26,838 nucleotides of DNA, taken from JBAXGW01 sp037139195 (GTDB taxonomy: Bacteria > Bacteroidota > Bacteroidia > Bacteroidales > JAHJDW01). The stretch lies in assembly GCA_037139195.1 (NCBI GenBank), contig JBAXGW010000059.1:1-26838 (forward strand), written 5' to 3'. Position numbers and translations under genes: made by a program. Positions 15,539 through 24,122 of the stretch are shown here, piece after piece. The notes beneath the pieces were generated by a model. The model ran no database searches and was not told the DNA's origin. It saw only the letters and a program-made list of their open reading frames with translations. Positions within the stretch are counted from its first letter, which is position 1. Each line of letters opens with the position of its first letter.

Positions 15539-15940
15539 ATGAAAAAAATAATGAAAACTTCAACTACACTTTTTATTGCAATGTTTTTCTGCATGATTAC
15601 CAGCTCATTTGCTCAAAACCCTATTAAAGACACTAGTATTATGGTGGCAAATATTTCGTCGGGTGAAATTTCATACGATTTGTTTTTCAACAATGACTTA
15701 GATATTAATATTGCTGGCTTGGCAATTGAAAGTTTTGCTTTTGAATTTACTAACAAAGAAGGAAAGCTTACCACTTTTAGAGGAGAAGGAAATTTATTAA
15801 ATGATGAAATGAAATTTGCTATCCGTGTTATTATTAAAGATGGCGGAATTTTAACGTTTAAAAATATTGTTGCAAAAGATAGCAATGGTAAAAAGTATTC
15901 TGTCAAACCATCTGTTTATCAATTGAAAAAGAAAATTTAA
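15539..15940 (+). CDS. Small secreted protein resembling the GldM C-terminal domain
   Basis: A 133-residue protein with a signal peptide (Ala-Gln cleavage near residue 26; the ATG at 15551 is an alternative start). The mature part reads ISSGEISYDLF, a hydrophobic strand ESFAFEF, an ending near DGGILTFKNIVAKDSNGKKY (101-120) and a closing strand. This order resembles the last beta domain of GldM, the periplasmic motor shaft protein of the gliding/T9SS machine (ISKG, VxSF, VYFEDIKAxGPDG, RKL). Here the domain stands alone, without the GldM membrane helix and other domains. The resemblance is from memory. Function is unknown. It ends just before a strong terminator. Confidence 0.6.
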   Translation: MKKIMKTSTTLFIAMFFCMITSSFAQNPIKDTSIMVANISSGEISYDLFFNNDLDINIAGLAIESFAFEFTNKEGKLTTFRGEGNLLNDEMKFAIRVIIKDGGILTFKNIVAKDSNGKKYSVKPSVYQLKKKI

Positions 15941-15970
15941 TTTTAAGAACTACACCGTAATTCTAGATTG

Positions 15971-16009
15971 AAAATCCATTAAACAAAAAGTTTGATGGAT
16001 TTTTTTTTA
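15971..16009 (+). terminator. Strong intrinsic terminator
   Basis: A 14-base stem (15971-15984 with 15990-16003, one T-G pair) with an AAAAA loop continues into a T-run to 16008. It lies 31 bases after the stop of the GldM-like gene. Confidence 0.85.
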
Positions 16010-16145
16010 TTTTTACACAATAAACAAAAAAAAATCATGTTTTAACATGTATATCGACCATAATAGTTAATTGTTTTATAAACCAAATTTTTGCTATTGA
16101 ATAATATTTACTCATAATTTTTTTATTAACCCTAAATTATATTTT

Positions 16146-16793
16146 ATGAGAACTATTATTATCACAACAGCAATGGCAATTGCTCTTTTTTCATGCAAAA
16201 AAGATGAGCCAGTAATTGTAACACCTAAACCGAATGTTGTAGAAACAGAATCTTATATGCCTTTGAAAATTGGCAATTATTGGATTTATAAAAACTATGA
16301 TAAAGATTCGCAAGGCAATGAGACTGAACGAGCTGAAATTGACAGCATGTACATTTCTCGTGACACATTAATAAATGGAAATACATTTTATATTTTTGAA
16401 GGGACAAATTTTCCGTTAGCGAAGTCATATACTGCTCTCAGAGATTCCGGGGATTGTATCATTAATAATAATGGAAAAATTTTATTTTCTTCAACTGACT
16501 TTACAAACATTCTAAACTATTCTGTTGTTATGAATGGTTCAGACACAGTTTATACTTCTACTGGAAAAATGTACAATTCCACTCCTCAAATATCAACCCC
16601 TGCTGGATTGTTTTCAGTTTTAAATTTTAAATGTGAAATATTCATGCCACATCCTAATAGCAATGTTCAAAATCCAAGATTCACTGAAGATGCTTATGCA
16701 AAAGGAATTGGAAAAGTTTATAAATCATTCTTTTTTGCCAGTGCGCCTAGTTTTATTGTGAAAAAGTTGCTAAGATATCATGTGTCAAACTAA
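16146..16793 (+). CDS. Lipoprotein with PLKIGNYWIYK motif
   Basis: A 215-residue lipoprotein: the signal peptide ends in Leu-Phe-Ser-Cys (Cys17) followed by Lys-Lys-Asp-Glu, then a proline-rich linker (about 21-35). The core begins at 39 with PLKIGNYWIYK, an opening I know from many Bacteroidota lipoproteins. It runs as beta strands to a STPAGLFSVLNFKCEIF segment (about 153-170) and an end with FTEDAYAKGIGKVYKSF. It is probably anchored to the outer membrane. No ligand or enzyme motif is visible. A weak promoter (TTG 16091-16093, TAATTTTT 16115-16122) lies before it, and it shares a terminator with dnaB. Confidence 0.75.
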   Translation: MRTIIITTAMAIALFSCKKDEPVIVTPKPNVVETESYMPLKIGNYWIYKNYDKDSQGNETERAEIDSMYISRDTLINGNTFYIFEGTNFPLAKSYTALRDSGDCIINNNGKILFSSTDFTNILNYSVVMNGSDTVYTSTGKMYNSTPQISTPAGLFSVLNFKCEIFMPHPNSNVQNPRFTEDAYAKGIGKVYKSFFFASAPSFIVKKLLRYHVSN

Positions 16794-16815
16794 AAGGAGA
16801 TTCTGAAATATCAAT

Positions 16816-16841
16816 AAAAAGCTGCAATTTGCAGCTTTTTT
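16816..16841. terminator. Bidirectional intrinsic terminator
   Basis: An 11-base perfect stem (16816-16826 with 16830-16840) with A-run and T-run ends reads as a terminator on both strands. It lies 22 bases after the lipoprotein stop and 3 bases past the dnaB stop on the other strand. Confidence 0.85.
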
Positions 16842-16844
16842 GAC

Positions 16845-18356
16845 TTAAAAGAAGTCGGTATCATTATTCATCTTCGACTGTACTGTCATAGTACGCTGCA
16901 TGTCTGATGGAATGTTTGGCTCTATTTCTGGAAATTTAAAATCAGAATATTCAATATTTGTGAATTTTGCCAATTTATCAATAAAACGAAGTTTTATGTT
17001 TTCTAATCCTCCATTTCTATGTTTTGCAATTATAATTTCGGCAATTCCTTGAGCCGTATTGCCATCTTCAAAGGTGTCGAATTTGTAGTACTCTGGACGG
17101 TAGATAAACATAACCATATCAGCATCTTGCTCAATAGCACCCGACTCACGTAAATCAGAAAGAATAGGACGTTTATGCCCAGTTCTAGTTTCAACTGCAC
17201 GACTCAACTGCGAAAGACAAATTACAGGAACATTTAGTTCTTTTGCTAAGCTTTTTAAAGAACGAGATATTTGACTAATTTCTTCAACGCGATTTCCGGA
17301 TTTTTCGTTTCCAGAAGACATTAATTGTAAATAATCGATAATTATTACTTGAACATCGTGTTTTTGTTTTAAACGTCTGCATTTCGCTCTCAATTCAAAG
17401 ATAGAAAGCGCAGGTGTGTCGTCAATGTATATTGGTGCCTCTGCCAGTTTAGATATTTCAGAGTGAAGTATATTCCATTCTTCAGCATCAAGATTTCCCT
17501 TTTTTAATTTATCGGCAGAAATGCCACTTTCACTAGCTATTAAACGTGTTACTAGCTGAGTAGCCGACATTTCTAGCGAAAATACAGCAATAGGACGTTT
17601 GAAATCGATAGCCATATTTCTAGTCATAGATAACACAAATGCTGTTTTACCCATACCCGGACGAGCTGCAAGAATTATCAAATCTGATTTTTGCCATCCT
17701 GCCGTTACCCTGTCGAGCTCAGAAAAACCTGTTGGAACTCCACTAATATGGTCTTCGTGCTGTGATGCTGTTTCAATTTGCTTGATAGACATACTAATTA
17801 ATGAAGCCATGTCTTCAGTCTTCTTTCGAATATTTTTTTCAGTAACTTCAAATAGTTTCTGTTCGGTTCTGTCTAATAAATTTAAAACATCTGTTGTTTG
17901 ATCATAGGCATCATCAAGGGTTTCGCGCGAAATTCGAACTAATTCTCGCTGTAAATATTTTTCTATCACAATTCGTGAATGAAATTCGATATTGGCAGCT
18001 GAAGCAACTTTGTTCGTAAGATGTGCTATATAATAAGGACCTCCAACTAATTCTATGTCACCGTTTTTCTTTAGTTGTTCAACCACTGTTAATGAATCAA
18101 CAGGTTGACTTGAATGAAAGAGTTGGTTTATTGCTTTAAAAATTGCTTGATGTTTCTCAAGATAAAAAACTTCAGGCCGTAAAATGTCTATAACTGTAGA
18201 AAGTGGGTCTTTTTCGAGCATCATTGCGCCTAAAATAGCCTCTTCTAATTCAATTGCTTGTGGTGGAATTTTTCCTGTTTCCAATTCATTGTTAAATGAA
18301 CCCAGTGGTTTTCGTTTTCGTTTATTGTCAATTATTTGTTTTGAGCTTTCTTCCAT
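16845..18356 (-). CDS. dnaB: Replicative DNA helicase DnaB
   Basis: A 503-residue hexameric helicase that unwinds DNA at the replication fork and binds primase. The N-terminal helical domain is at about 30-130 (PPQAIELEEAILGAMM and EKHQAIFKAI), a linker helix at about 150-185 and the RecA-like domain from about 205. Walker A ARPGMGKT is at 231-238, Walker B VIIIDYLQLM at about 337-346, and KHRNG at 445-449 carries the arginine finger. The DLRESGAIEQDAD motif is at 401-413. Length is usual and there is no intein. It is a single gene, with a TATTTTTG box on the minus strand at 18454-18447 that may be its -7 element but has no clear -33 partner. Confidence 0.97.
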   Translation of the reverse strand: MEESSKQIIDNKRKRKPLGSFNNELETGKIPPQAIELEEAILGAMMLEKDPLSTVIDILRPEVFYLEKHQAIFKAINQLFHSSQPVDSLTVVEQLKKNGDIELVGGPYYIAHLTNKVASAANIEFHSRIVIEKYLQRELVRISRETLDDAYDQTTDVLNLLDRTEQKLFEVTEKNIRKKTEDMASLISMSIKQIETASQHEDHISGVPTGFSELDRVTAGWQKSDLIILAARPGMGKTAFVLSMTRNMAIDFKRPIAVFSLEMSATQLVTRLIASESGISADKLKKGNLDAEEWNILHSEISKLAEAPIYIDDTPALSIFELRAKCRRLKQKHDVQVIIIDYLQLMSSGNEKSGNRVEEISQISRSLKSLAKELNVPVICLSQLSRAVETRTGHKRPILSDLRESGAIEQDADMVMFIYRPEYYKFDTFEDGNTAQGIAEIIIAKHRNGGLENIKLRFIDKLAKFTNIEYSDFKFPEIEPNIPSDMQRTMTVQSKMNNDTDFF

Positions 18357-18541
18357 CTGTATTTCGAATATACTAATAATCTTGAATCATTTATCGTTTG
18401 TCTTTCAAATCATTGTAAAATCAACTTCTTTTGAGAGCACCGACTTCAAAAATACAAATAAAAAAAAAGTGTTTGAAGATAAAATATAAACAAAATGATT
18501 GTTGATATTTTGTTAATAACTTGAAATTAGACTTCTTTTAC

Positions 18542-18574
18542 AAAAAAAAGTTTCCACCCTAAATGGATGGAAAC
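18542..18574 (-). terminator. Intrinsic terminator of the large adhesin gene
   Basis: On the minus strand a hairpin (18574-18550; 7 base pairs, one mismatch, 2 more pairs, short loop) is followed by eight T residues (18549-18542). It lies 25 bases after the stop codon. Confidence 0.8.
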
Positions 18575-18600
18575 TAAAAAAAACTAAAAAAAACTAAAAC
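18571..18600. repeat. Three 10-base A-rich tandem units
   Basis: Units AAACTAAAAA at 18571-18580 and 18581-18590 are identical, and 18591-18600 differs only in its last base. They lie between the stop codon and the terminator hairpin of the large gene. Slippage is a likely origin. Confidence 0.75.
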
Positions 18601-21600
18601 TATTTTATGATTTTAATATATTCAACTTTGTTCTGATAAATTGCTTTAAGCATATAAATACCAGATGCGAATTCTTTTAAATTGATTTTTGCCTCTTTTG
18701 AATTTGATACCATGGTATTTATCAATGTTTTTCCGTCAATGCTTTGAATTTCTATAGAACAAAAATCAACTTTTTGCTTAAACGTAACAGTAAGTTCATC
18801 CTTAACAGGATTTGGATAAACACTTATGCTTTGTGAAGCATTGTTATTTATATTGCTAATCAAATCAGGAAATCCTGTAATTGTGATATCATCGATAGAA
18901 GACGATGCATCTGACAAAACAGGAAGTAGAAGGTATGTTGAAGTATTTGAAGACATTAGCCAACGTAGATAAACTGATTGTTGATTATTACATTGAGTTG
19001 GTAGTGGAAGATCGAATAACAATCCACTTGTCCAGTTTGCACCAACAACAATTGCACTGTTTGGAACATCAGCCCAAACTCCTGTTGTACCAATTCTGTA
19101 TTGAAGTTTAAAGTTTTTCGGACCTCTACTGGAACTATTTTGTTTAGAATACACTTTCAAATCTTTGTATCCAACAGTTGAAAAGTTAGCCATCCAATAT
19201 TTAGCATTTGAACCATTATCCCAACCTACAGAACTAGCCGAATTTGTTGTCGCACCAGAGCTAGCAAAATCTGGAGTTCCGGTCCATTCTGCAGTCATTG
19301 TTTTGTTTAAATTCAAAGATATGCCATTGTCTGCTATATTGTCATCTGGACTATTTGGGAAACTCCACTCAACAATAACATCTGGAGCTGGAGGGGCACT
19401 TGTAACAGTAACCGTCCAAACTTTTTGAGTAGTCCCATTTTGAGCAGTTACTGTATATTGATATGGGCTACTTAGGTCTACCAAAGCATTTGAAGACGGA
19501 TTGATTGTTGCACCTTGTGAAATACCGATTGTTGGTGTTAAAGTAGTTAAATCAGTTCCGTTCGTTACTTCTAATGATACCGTTGCATTCGCACTGCTAA
19601 TTGTTGCTGGTGCAGTTTGAGCAGTCAATGCAAATGTTGTTATTTCTGCTTCATTTGATGGTGCTACATTAATAATAATTGCCCAAACTTTCTGCGTCGT
19701 TCCGTTTTGAGCAGTAACCGTATATTGAATGGTGTTATTGAAGTTTTGAGCAGTTCCTGATGGAGGATTGATAGATGCATTGTTTGAAATAGTAATAGTT
19801 GGAGTTAATGCAGCCAAATTTGTATTGTATTGTACTTCAATAGTAATAGTGGCATTTTGACTATTGATAACTGCTGCTCCAGTTTGTTCAGGCAATGTAA
19901 AAGTTAGTATTTCTGCTTGTGCACTAAGCAGAGGAGCTTCAGTAATGGTAATTGTCCAGTCTTTTTTAGTGCTATCTGCAGCTTTAACGACTAACTCTTT
20001 TGGAGCTGTTGCATTATAAGGACTTCCTGTTAAAGGATCGCTAGTAGCTCCATTCGATAAAGTAACTGATGGATTAAATGCAGTAAGGTTTGTTCCATAA
20101 ACTACTTCAAGTTGAACAGTTGCATTTGCACTGTTAATAATGGCTGGTCCAGTTTGTGAAGCATGAGTAAATGAAACAATTTCAGCATCAGAACTAACAA
20201 AAGGCGCTGTTGTAACAGTAATAGTCCAGTTTTTAGTAGTTGAGTTTTCTGCGGTTACAATATATGTTACAGGATTTGTAAAATCTCTTGCAACTAGAGA
20301 ATTAGGATTGATGGTAGCACCAATTGAAACTCCAATTGTTGGAATTAAAGTCGTTAGATTTGTTCCGTAAGCAACTTGAATATTAACAGTTCCATTAGCT
20401 GCATTTATTACAGCTGCAACAGTTTGTTGAGGAAAACTAAATGAAAGAATATCTTTTTCGGAACTTAATGTAGACGTTCCATTTACTTGAACATCATCAA
20501 CGCATGCTCCATGTCCATACATTGCTGTGCCTTCAAAAGCAATATAATATTCAGCACTAGCATTTGGAAGAGTTATTGTTTCTTGCGTCCATGTTAATAT
20601 TGAATTTGTATAAGTTTGAAGCAAAGTCCAAGCTCCAGCAGCCGATGTTTTGTAATAAACTCGAAGTTCATCTTGATCCCCATCCCAATCAGCTTGCGTA
20701 TGCCAGAATTTAAGCACCGGATTTGTTAATGAAGTAAGATTAAATGCAGGAGTTATAAGCTTAGTAACATCTGCAATAAATCTTGCATTGTTAAGACGAG
20801 CGTTGTATGAGCCTGTATGAGCAGCAGAAGGCGAGCCGCTTACTCCACCAGAGTTATAGCCGCCATTAGCAAATTTCCAATGTTCGGGACCTGAAACAAT
20901 TTGTTCAGACCAGCATGTAGGTATAACTCCACCTTCAAAGCCTTCATTCCAAGGAAACACTGATATTGGGGCACCACATGTTGTTTGAAAATTTGTGGTA
21001 GCCGACCATGAGCTTTTGTTTTGTGCATCGCAAACACTTCTAACAAAGAATTTATAGGCTGTATTTCCTGTTAAACCTATTAAAGTGTAAGGTTTTGAAG
21101 TAAAAGTAACAGTTGTTCCACTGCCTTGAGTAAAGGTTGATAAGCCATATTCTATTTCCCACGAAGTTGCTGAATTATTTTCAGTCCAATTGATAGTTAC
21201 CTGATTCTCTTGTGCATTTGAAGTAAGAATACTTGTTGGAGCGGCACAATTAACGGTAGTGCCAGTTATTGAAATATCATCAATACAAGCCCCATAACCA
21301 TATTTTGCAGTACCCTCAAATGCAATATAATATTGAGATGATTTATTAGGCAGTGATATGGTTCGCTCTGTCCAGCTAGTTACACTTGTTGTATAAGCAT
21401 TTAATAATGTCCAAGTTCCAGTAGGTGATGTTTTATAATATACTCTCAATTGATCTTGATCAGAACCCCATGATTGTTGTGTATGCCAGAATTTCAAAAC
21501 AGGGCTTTCTAGATGGCTTAAATCGAATTGAGGTGTTATTAAACGAGTGGTATCTGTTCCTGTAATTGTTCTTTTTAAAACTGCATTCTTTGTTCCAGTG

Positions 21601-23945
21601 TGAGCATTTAAAGGATTGCTTGTTCCATTACCTTTTAAATATTGCCAACTATTTGTTCCCTTTACCAAAACTTCTGACCAGCATGTAGGAATTACACCGC
21701 CTTCAAATCCTTCTGTCCAAGGGAATGTAGATACACCGCAAGGATTATTAACTGTTGTAAATGTAAATGGACCTGTTGCAGTGCTGTTTTGACTTCCACA
21801 ATTAGCTTTTATATAAAACTCATAGCTAGTATTTGTTGTTAATCCAGTTAATGTAGCATTTGGAACACTTGTATTCACTATTGTTCCTGTACCTTGAGTA
21901 AAACCTTGTAATCCCCATTCTAAAACCCATTGAGTTGCAGTGCCAGTTTCTGTCCAACTTATATCTGTTGAATTATAAGTTGTATTTGCTACTGCTAAAT
22001 TAGATGGAGCAGTGCAAGTGGCAGGTGTTCCAGAAATTGTAACATTATCGATTCCAATTCCGTAACCATAATTTGCAGTTCCTTCAAATGCAATGTAGTA
22101 CTGACTGCTTTTATTTGGAAGTGATATTGTGTGTTGAGTCCATGTTGCAATTTCGCTAGAATAAGTGTTTAATAAATTCCAACTGCCGTTTAGGCTAGTT
22201 TTATAGTAAACTTTTAAAACATCCTGATCGGCACTCCATTTTTCTTGAAAATGCCAAAAAGTTAATTGAATATTTGAAATGTTTGATAAATCAAGTTGAG
22301 GAGTAATTAATTTAGTAATAACACCTTTGTTTGTAGGATTAGTAATTTTAAAAAACACATTTAAACTATCATTCTGAGACGCAGATAGATGATTAGAGTT
22401 ATTTCCTTTGCCATTATTCCAAGATACTACTCCGTTAACATACGATTGACTCCAACAATTTGGAATAATTCCTTCACTAAAACTTTCATTCCAAGGGAAG
22501 TTACTGATTGCTACATCACAACTTACAGAAGTTGTTTTAAACGTAAATGGTCCAGCCCACGTGCTCGATTTTCCGCCACCACAATCTGCTTTTACATAAA
22601 AATCATAATAGGTTCCATTATTTAAGAATTTCAATAAATACGGCTGTGAGCTTGTATTAACTAAAGTTCCAGTTCCAGGTGTAAATCCTGAAACACCCCA
22701 TTCAATAACCCAGTTAGTTTCTGAACCACCAGCATTCCATCCTAAAATAGCTTCGTCAATATCAATATTAGAAACGCTTAACGATGAAGGAGGAGGACAT
22801 GATGACAATGTTGAAAATGTATAAGGACCTGCAAAACTGCTGAGTTTCCCATTTCCACAGTTTGCTTTTACATAGAAAGAGTATGAAGTTGACTCCTGCA
22901 AACCTGTTAAACTGTATGGTTTTGAACTCGTATTAATAGTAGTTCCTGCTCCTAAAGTAAATCCGCTGTTACCCCATTCAATTATCCATTGACTTTCGGA
23001 ACTTCCTAAGGTCCAATTTAATGAAGCTGAATTCGTTGTAATATTTGTTGCTTCCAAATTAGCAGGATTAAAGCAGCTGCTAAGTGTTTTAAAGGTATAT
23101 GGTCCAGCCCAATTGCTGCTTAAACCACTTGCACAATTGGCTTTTACATAATAACTATATTGCGTATCATCAGTTAAACCAGACAAAACATAAGGTTTTG
23201 ATGTTGTTGAAACTATAGTGCCGCTACCTAAAGCAAAACCTGCTGGTCCATACTGAACTTGCCAATTGGAAACCGTACCAGTTGAATTCCAGTTTAAACT
23301 TGCGCTATTTGTAGCAATACTTGATGCCGATAAATTAGTTGGATCGCTACAAACTAATGTCCAGTTGTATATTAATTGAATGTCATCAACAATTAAATAG
23401 GTACCCACTTTTGCAGAGCTTTTTAATGATGACAAAAATCCAATATTCAGCATATCGGGAGTTAGCGAAGAAATATATGTGATAGGCATACTCAATCGTT
23501 TCCAAGTAGATTGGGTTGTAGTTAAAAATTTTGAAGCTTTCCCAACAGTATCGCCATTATTAAAAATACCTAAACCTAACAAAGCCGTGTCACCAGTTTG
23601 AGGGTAATATTTATACCATATAACCAAACTGTCAGGTTTTTCAGTAAAAGCAATGCCACCATCAATAGTATTAGCACTAGAATTAAATGTTCCAAGAGTA
23701 AGTAAACCTGGAACTGCTCCATTTAAAATAACATTTTTTGTATCCAGACGAGCTGCATTAGTTCCGCTATGCGCTGGAGTAGCTTTGCTCACATGATTAA
23801 CTTGAGAAATAGAATTCCAACTTGCGGGCAAAGTGCTTGTCCATGTTTCAAAGCCAGAGTTAGGTGCTTGTGTTTGTGAAAATGAAATCGATGAAAATGC
23901 AACAGTAATTAGTATTGCCAAAAATTTAAGGTAGATTTTTCTCAT
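18600..23945 (-). CDS. Large multidomain T9SS-exported surface or secreted protein
   Basis: A 1781-residue protein with a signal peptide (1-24, Ser-Phe-Ser-Gln). Residues 25-195 form a carbohydrate-binding-like beta domain. Three fibronectin type III domains follow (201-288, 290-381, 382-472), each ending in GPYTFKT or the like. Three cleaved-adhesin (MAM-like, choice-of-anchor J) domains lie at 480-640, 737-898 and 995-1158, each with a motif such as FPWNEGFEGGVIPTCW. Further fibronectin domains sit at 644-732 and 899-990. Four Ig-like repeats of about 88 residues occupy 1163-1517, and another beta domain 1522-1693. A type A T9SS sorting domain closes the protein (1707-1781: ISVYPNPVKDELTV, then SGIYMLKAIYQNKVEYIKIIK in pieces). 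It is therefore exported by type IX secretion and attached to or released from the surface. No catalytic motif is seen; adhesion or glycan binding is an inference. Confidence 0.88.
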   Translation of the reverse strand: MRKIYLKFLAILITVAFSSISFSQTQAPNSGFETWTSTLPASWNSISQVNHVSKATPAHSGTNAARLDTKNVILNGAVPGLLTLGTFNSSANTIDGGIAFTEKPDSLVIWYKYYPQTGDTALLGLGIFNNGDTVGKASKFLTTTQSTWKRLSMPITYISSLTPDMLNIGFLSSLKSSAKVGTYLIVDDIQLIYNWTLVCSDPTNLSASSIATNSASLNWNSTGTVSNWQVQYGPAGFALGSGTIVSTTSKPYVLSGLTDDTQYSYYVKANCASGLSSNWAGPYTFKTLSSCFNPANLEATNITTNSASLNWTLGSSESQWIIEWGNSGFTLGAGTTINTSSKPYSLTGLQESTSYSFYVKANCGNGKLSSFAGPYTFSTLSSCPPPSSLSVSNIDIDEAILGWNAGGSETNWVIEWGVSGFTPGTGTLVNTSSQPYLLKFLNNGTYYDFYVKADCGGGKSSTWAGPFTFKTTSVSCDVAISNFPWNESFSEGIIPNCWSQSYVNGVVSWNNGKGNNSNHLSASQNDSLNVFFKITNPTNKGVITKLITPQLDLSNISNIQLTFWHFQEKWSADQDVLKVYYKTSLNGSWNLLNTYSSEIATWTQHTISLPNKSSQYYIAFEGTANYGYGIGIDNVTISGTPATCTAPSNLAVANTTYNSTDISWTETGTATQWVLEWGLQGFTQGTGTIVNTSVPNATLTGLTTNTSYEFYIKANCGSQNSTATGPFTFTTVNNPCGVSTFPWTEGFEGGVIPTCWSEVLVKGTNSWQYLKGNGTSNPLNAHTGTKNAVLKRTITGTDTTRLITPQFDLSHLESPVLKFWHTQQSWGSDQDQLRVYYKTSPTGTWTLLNAYTTSVTSWTERTISLPNKSSQYYIAFEGTAKYGYGACIDDISITGTTVNCAAPTSILTSNAQENQVTINWTENNSATSWEIEYGLSTFTQGSGTTVTFTSKPYTLIGLTGNTAYKFFVRSVCDAQNKSSWSATTNFQTTCGAPISVFPWNEGFEGGVIPTCWSEQIVSGPEHWKFANGGYNSGGVSGSPSAAHTGSYNARLNNARFIADVTKLITPAFNLTSLTNPVLKFWHTQADWDGDQDELRVYYKTSAAGAWTLLQTYTNSILTWTQETITLPNASAEYYIAFEGTAMYGHGACVDDVQVNGTSTLSSEKDILSFSFPQQTVAAVINAANGTVNIQVAYGTNLTTLIPTIGVSIGATINPNSLVARDFTNPVTYIVTAENSTTKNWTITVTTAPFVSSDAEIVSFTHASQTGPAIINSANATVQLEVVYGTNLTAFNPSVTLSNGATSDPLTGSPYNATAPKELVVKAADSTKKDWTITITEAPLLSAQAEILTFTLPEQTGAAVINSQNATITIEVQYNTNLAALTPTITISNNASINPPSGTAQNFNNTIQYTVTAQNGTTQKVWAIIINVAPSNEAEITTFALTAQTAPATISSANATVSLEVTNGTDLTTLTPTIGISQGATINPSSNALVDLSSPYQYTVTAQNGTTQKVWTVTVTSAPPAPDVIVEWSFPNSPDDNIADNGISLNLNKTMTAEWTGTPDFASSGATTNSASSVGWDNGSNAKYWMANFSTVGYKDLKVYSKQNSSSRGPKNFKLQYRIGTTGVWADVPNSAIVVGANWTSGLLFDLPLPTQCNNQQSVYLRWLMSSNTSTYLLLPVLSDASSSIDDITITGFPDLISNINNNASQSISVYPNPVKDELTVTFKQKVDFCSIEIQSIDGKTLINTMVSNSKEAKINLKEFASGIYMLKAIYQNKVEYIKIIK
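19395..20459 (-). repeat. Four tandem Ig-like repeats in the adhesin gene
   Basis: Codons for residues 1163-1517 encode four units starting near residues 1163, 1252, 1341 and 1431. Each runs from a strand of the type AEIVSFT through a YGTNLT-type motif to a KxWTITVT-type end. They resemble DUF5018-like surface repeats of Bacteroidota (family name from memory). Confidence 0.75.
20472..22508 (-). repeat. Tandem modules of cleaved-adhesin plus fibronectin domains
   Basis: Two complete modules of about 257 residues (480-736 and 737-994) and a third cleaved-adhesin domain without its fibronectin partner (995-1158) lie in tandem. Equivalent motifs recur at residues 483, 741 and 997. Similarity is visible in the DNA too, for example at 20910-20955 and 21680-21725. 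Confidence 0.8.
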
Positions 23946-24122
23946 ATATTAATTTATTGGTGGTTCACTTGCAATAATAATAAAATAAATTTCAGTTTCA
24001 TATTTTTCGACCGTTAAAATTTGTTATTCGATATAAATTTTATGAATTTTTAAGATTTTGAAATTATATGAAATTAGAATTCAGAAAATTTTATCTATTT
24101 TTACCAATAAAAACTATTTACA

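Noticed and set aside
18444..18478. Inverted repeat CTTCAAA/TTTGAAG upstream of dnaB as an operator
   Set aside because: Seven AT-rich base pairs with a 21-base spacer are not distinctive in this composition.
18600..23945. Internal repeats of the adhesin gene as a CRISPR array or insertion element
   Set aside because: The repeats are in frame, encode protein domains and have no spacer-like or terminal inverted structure.
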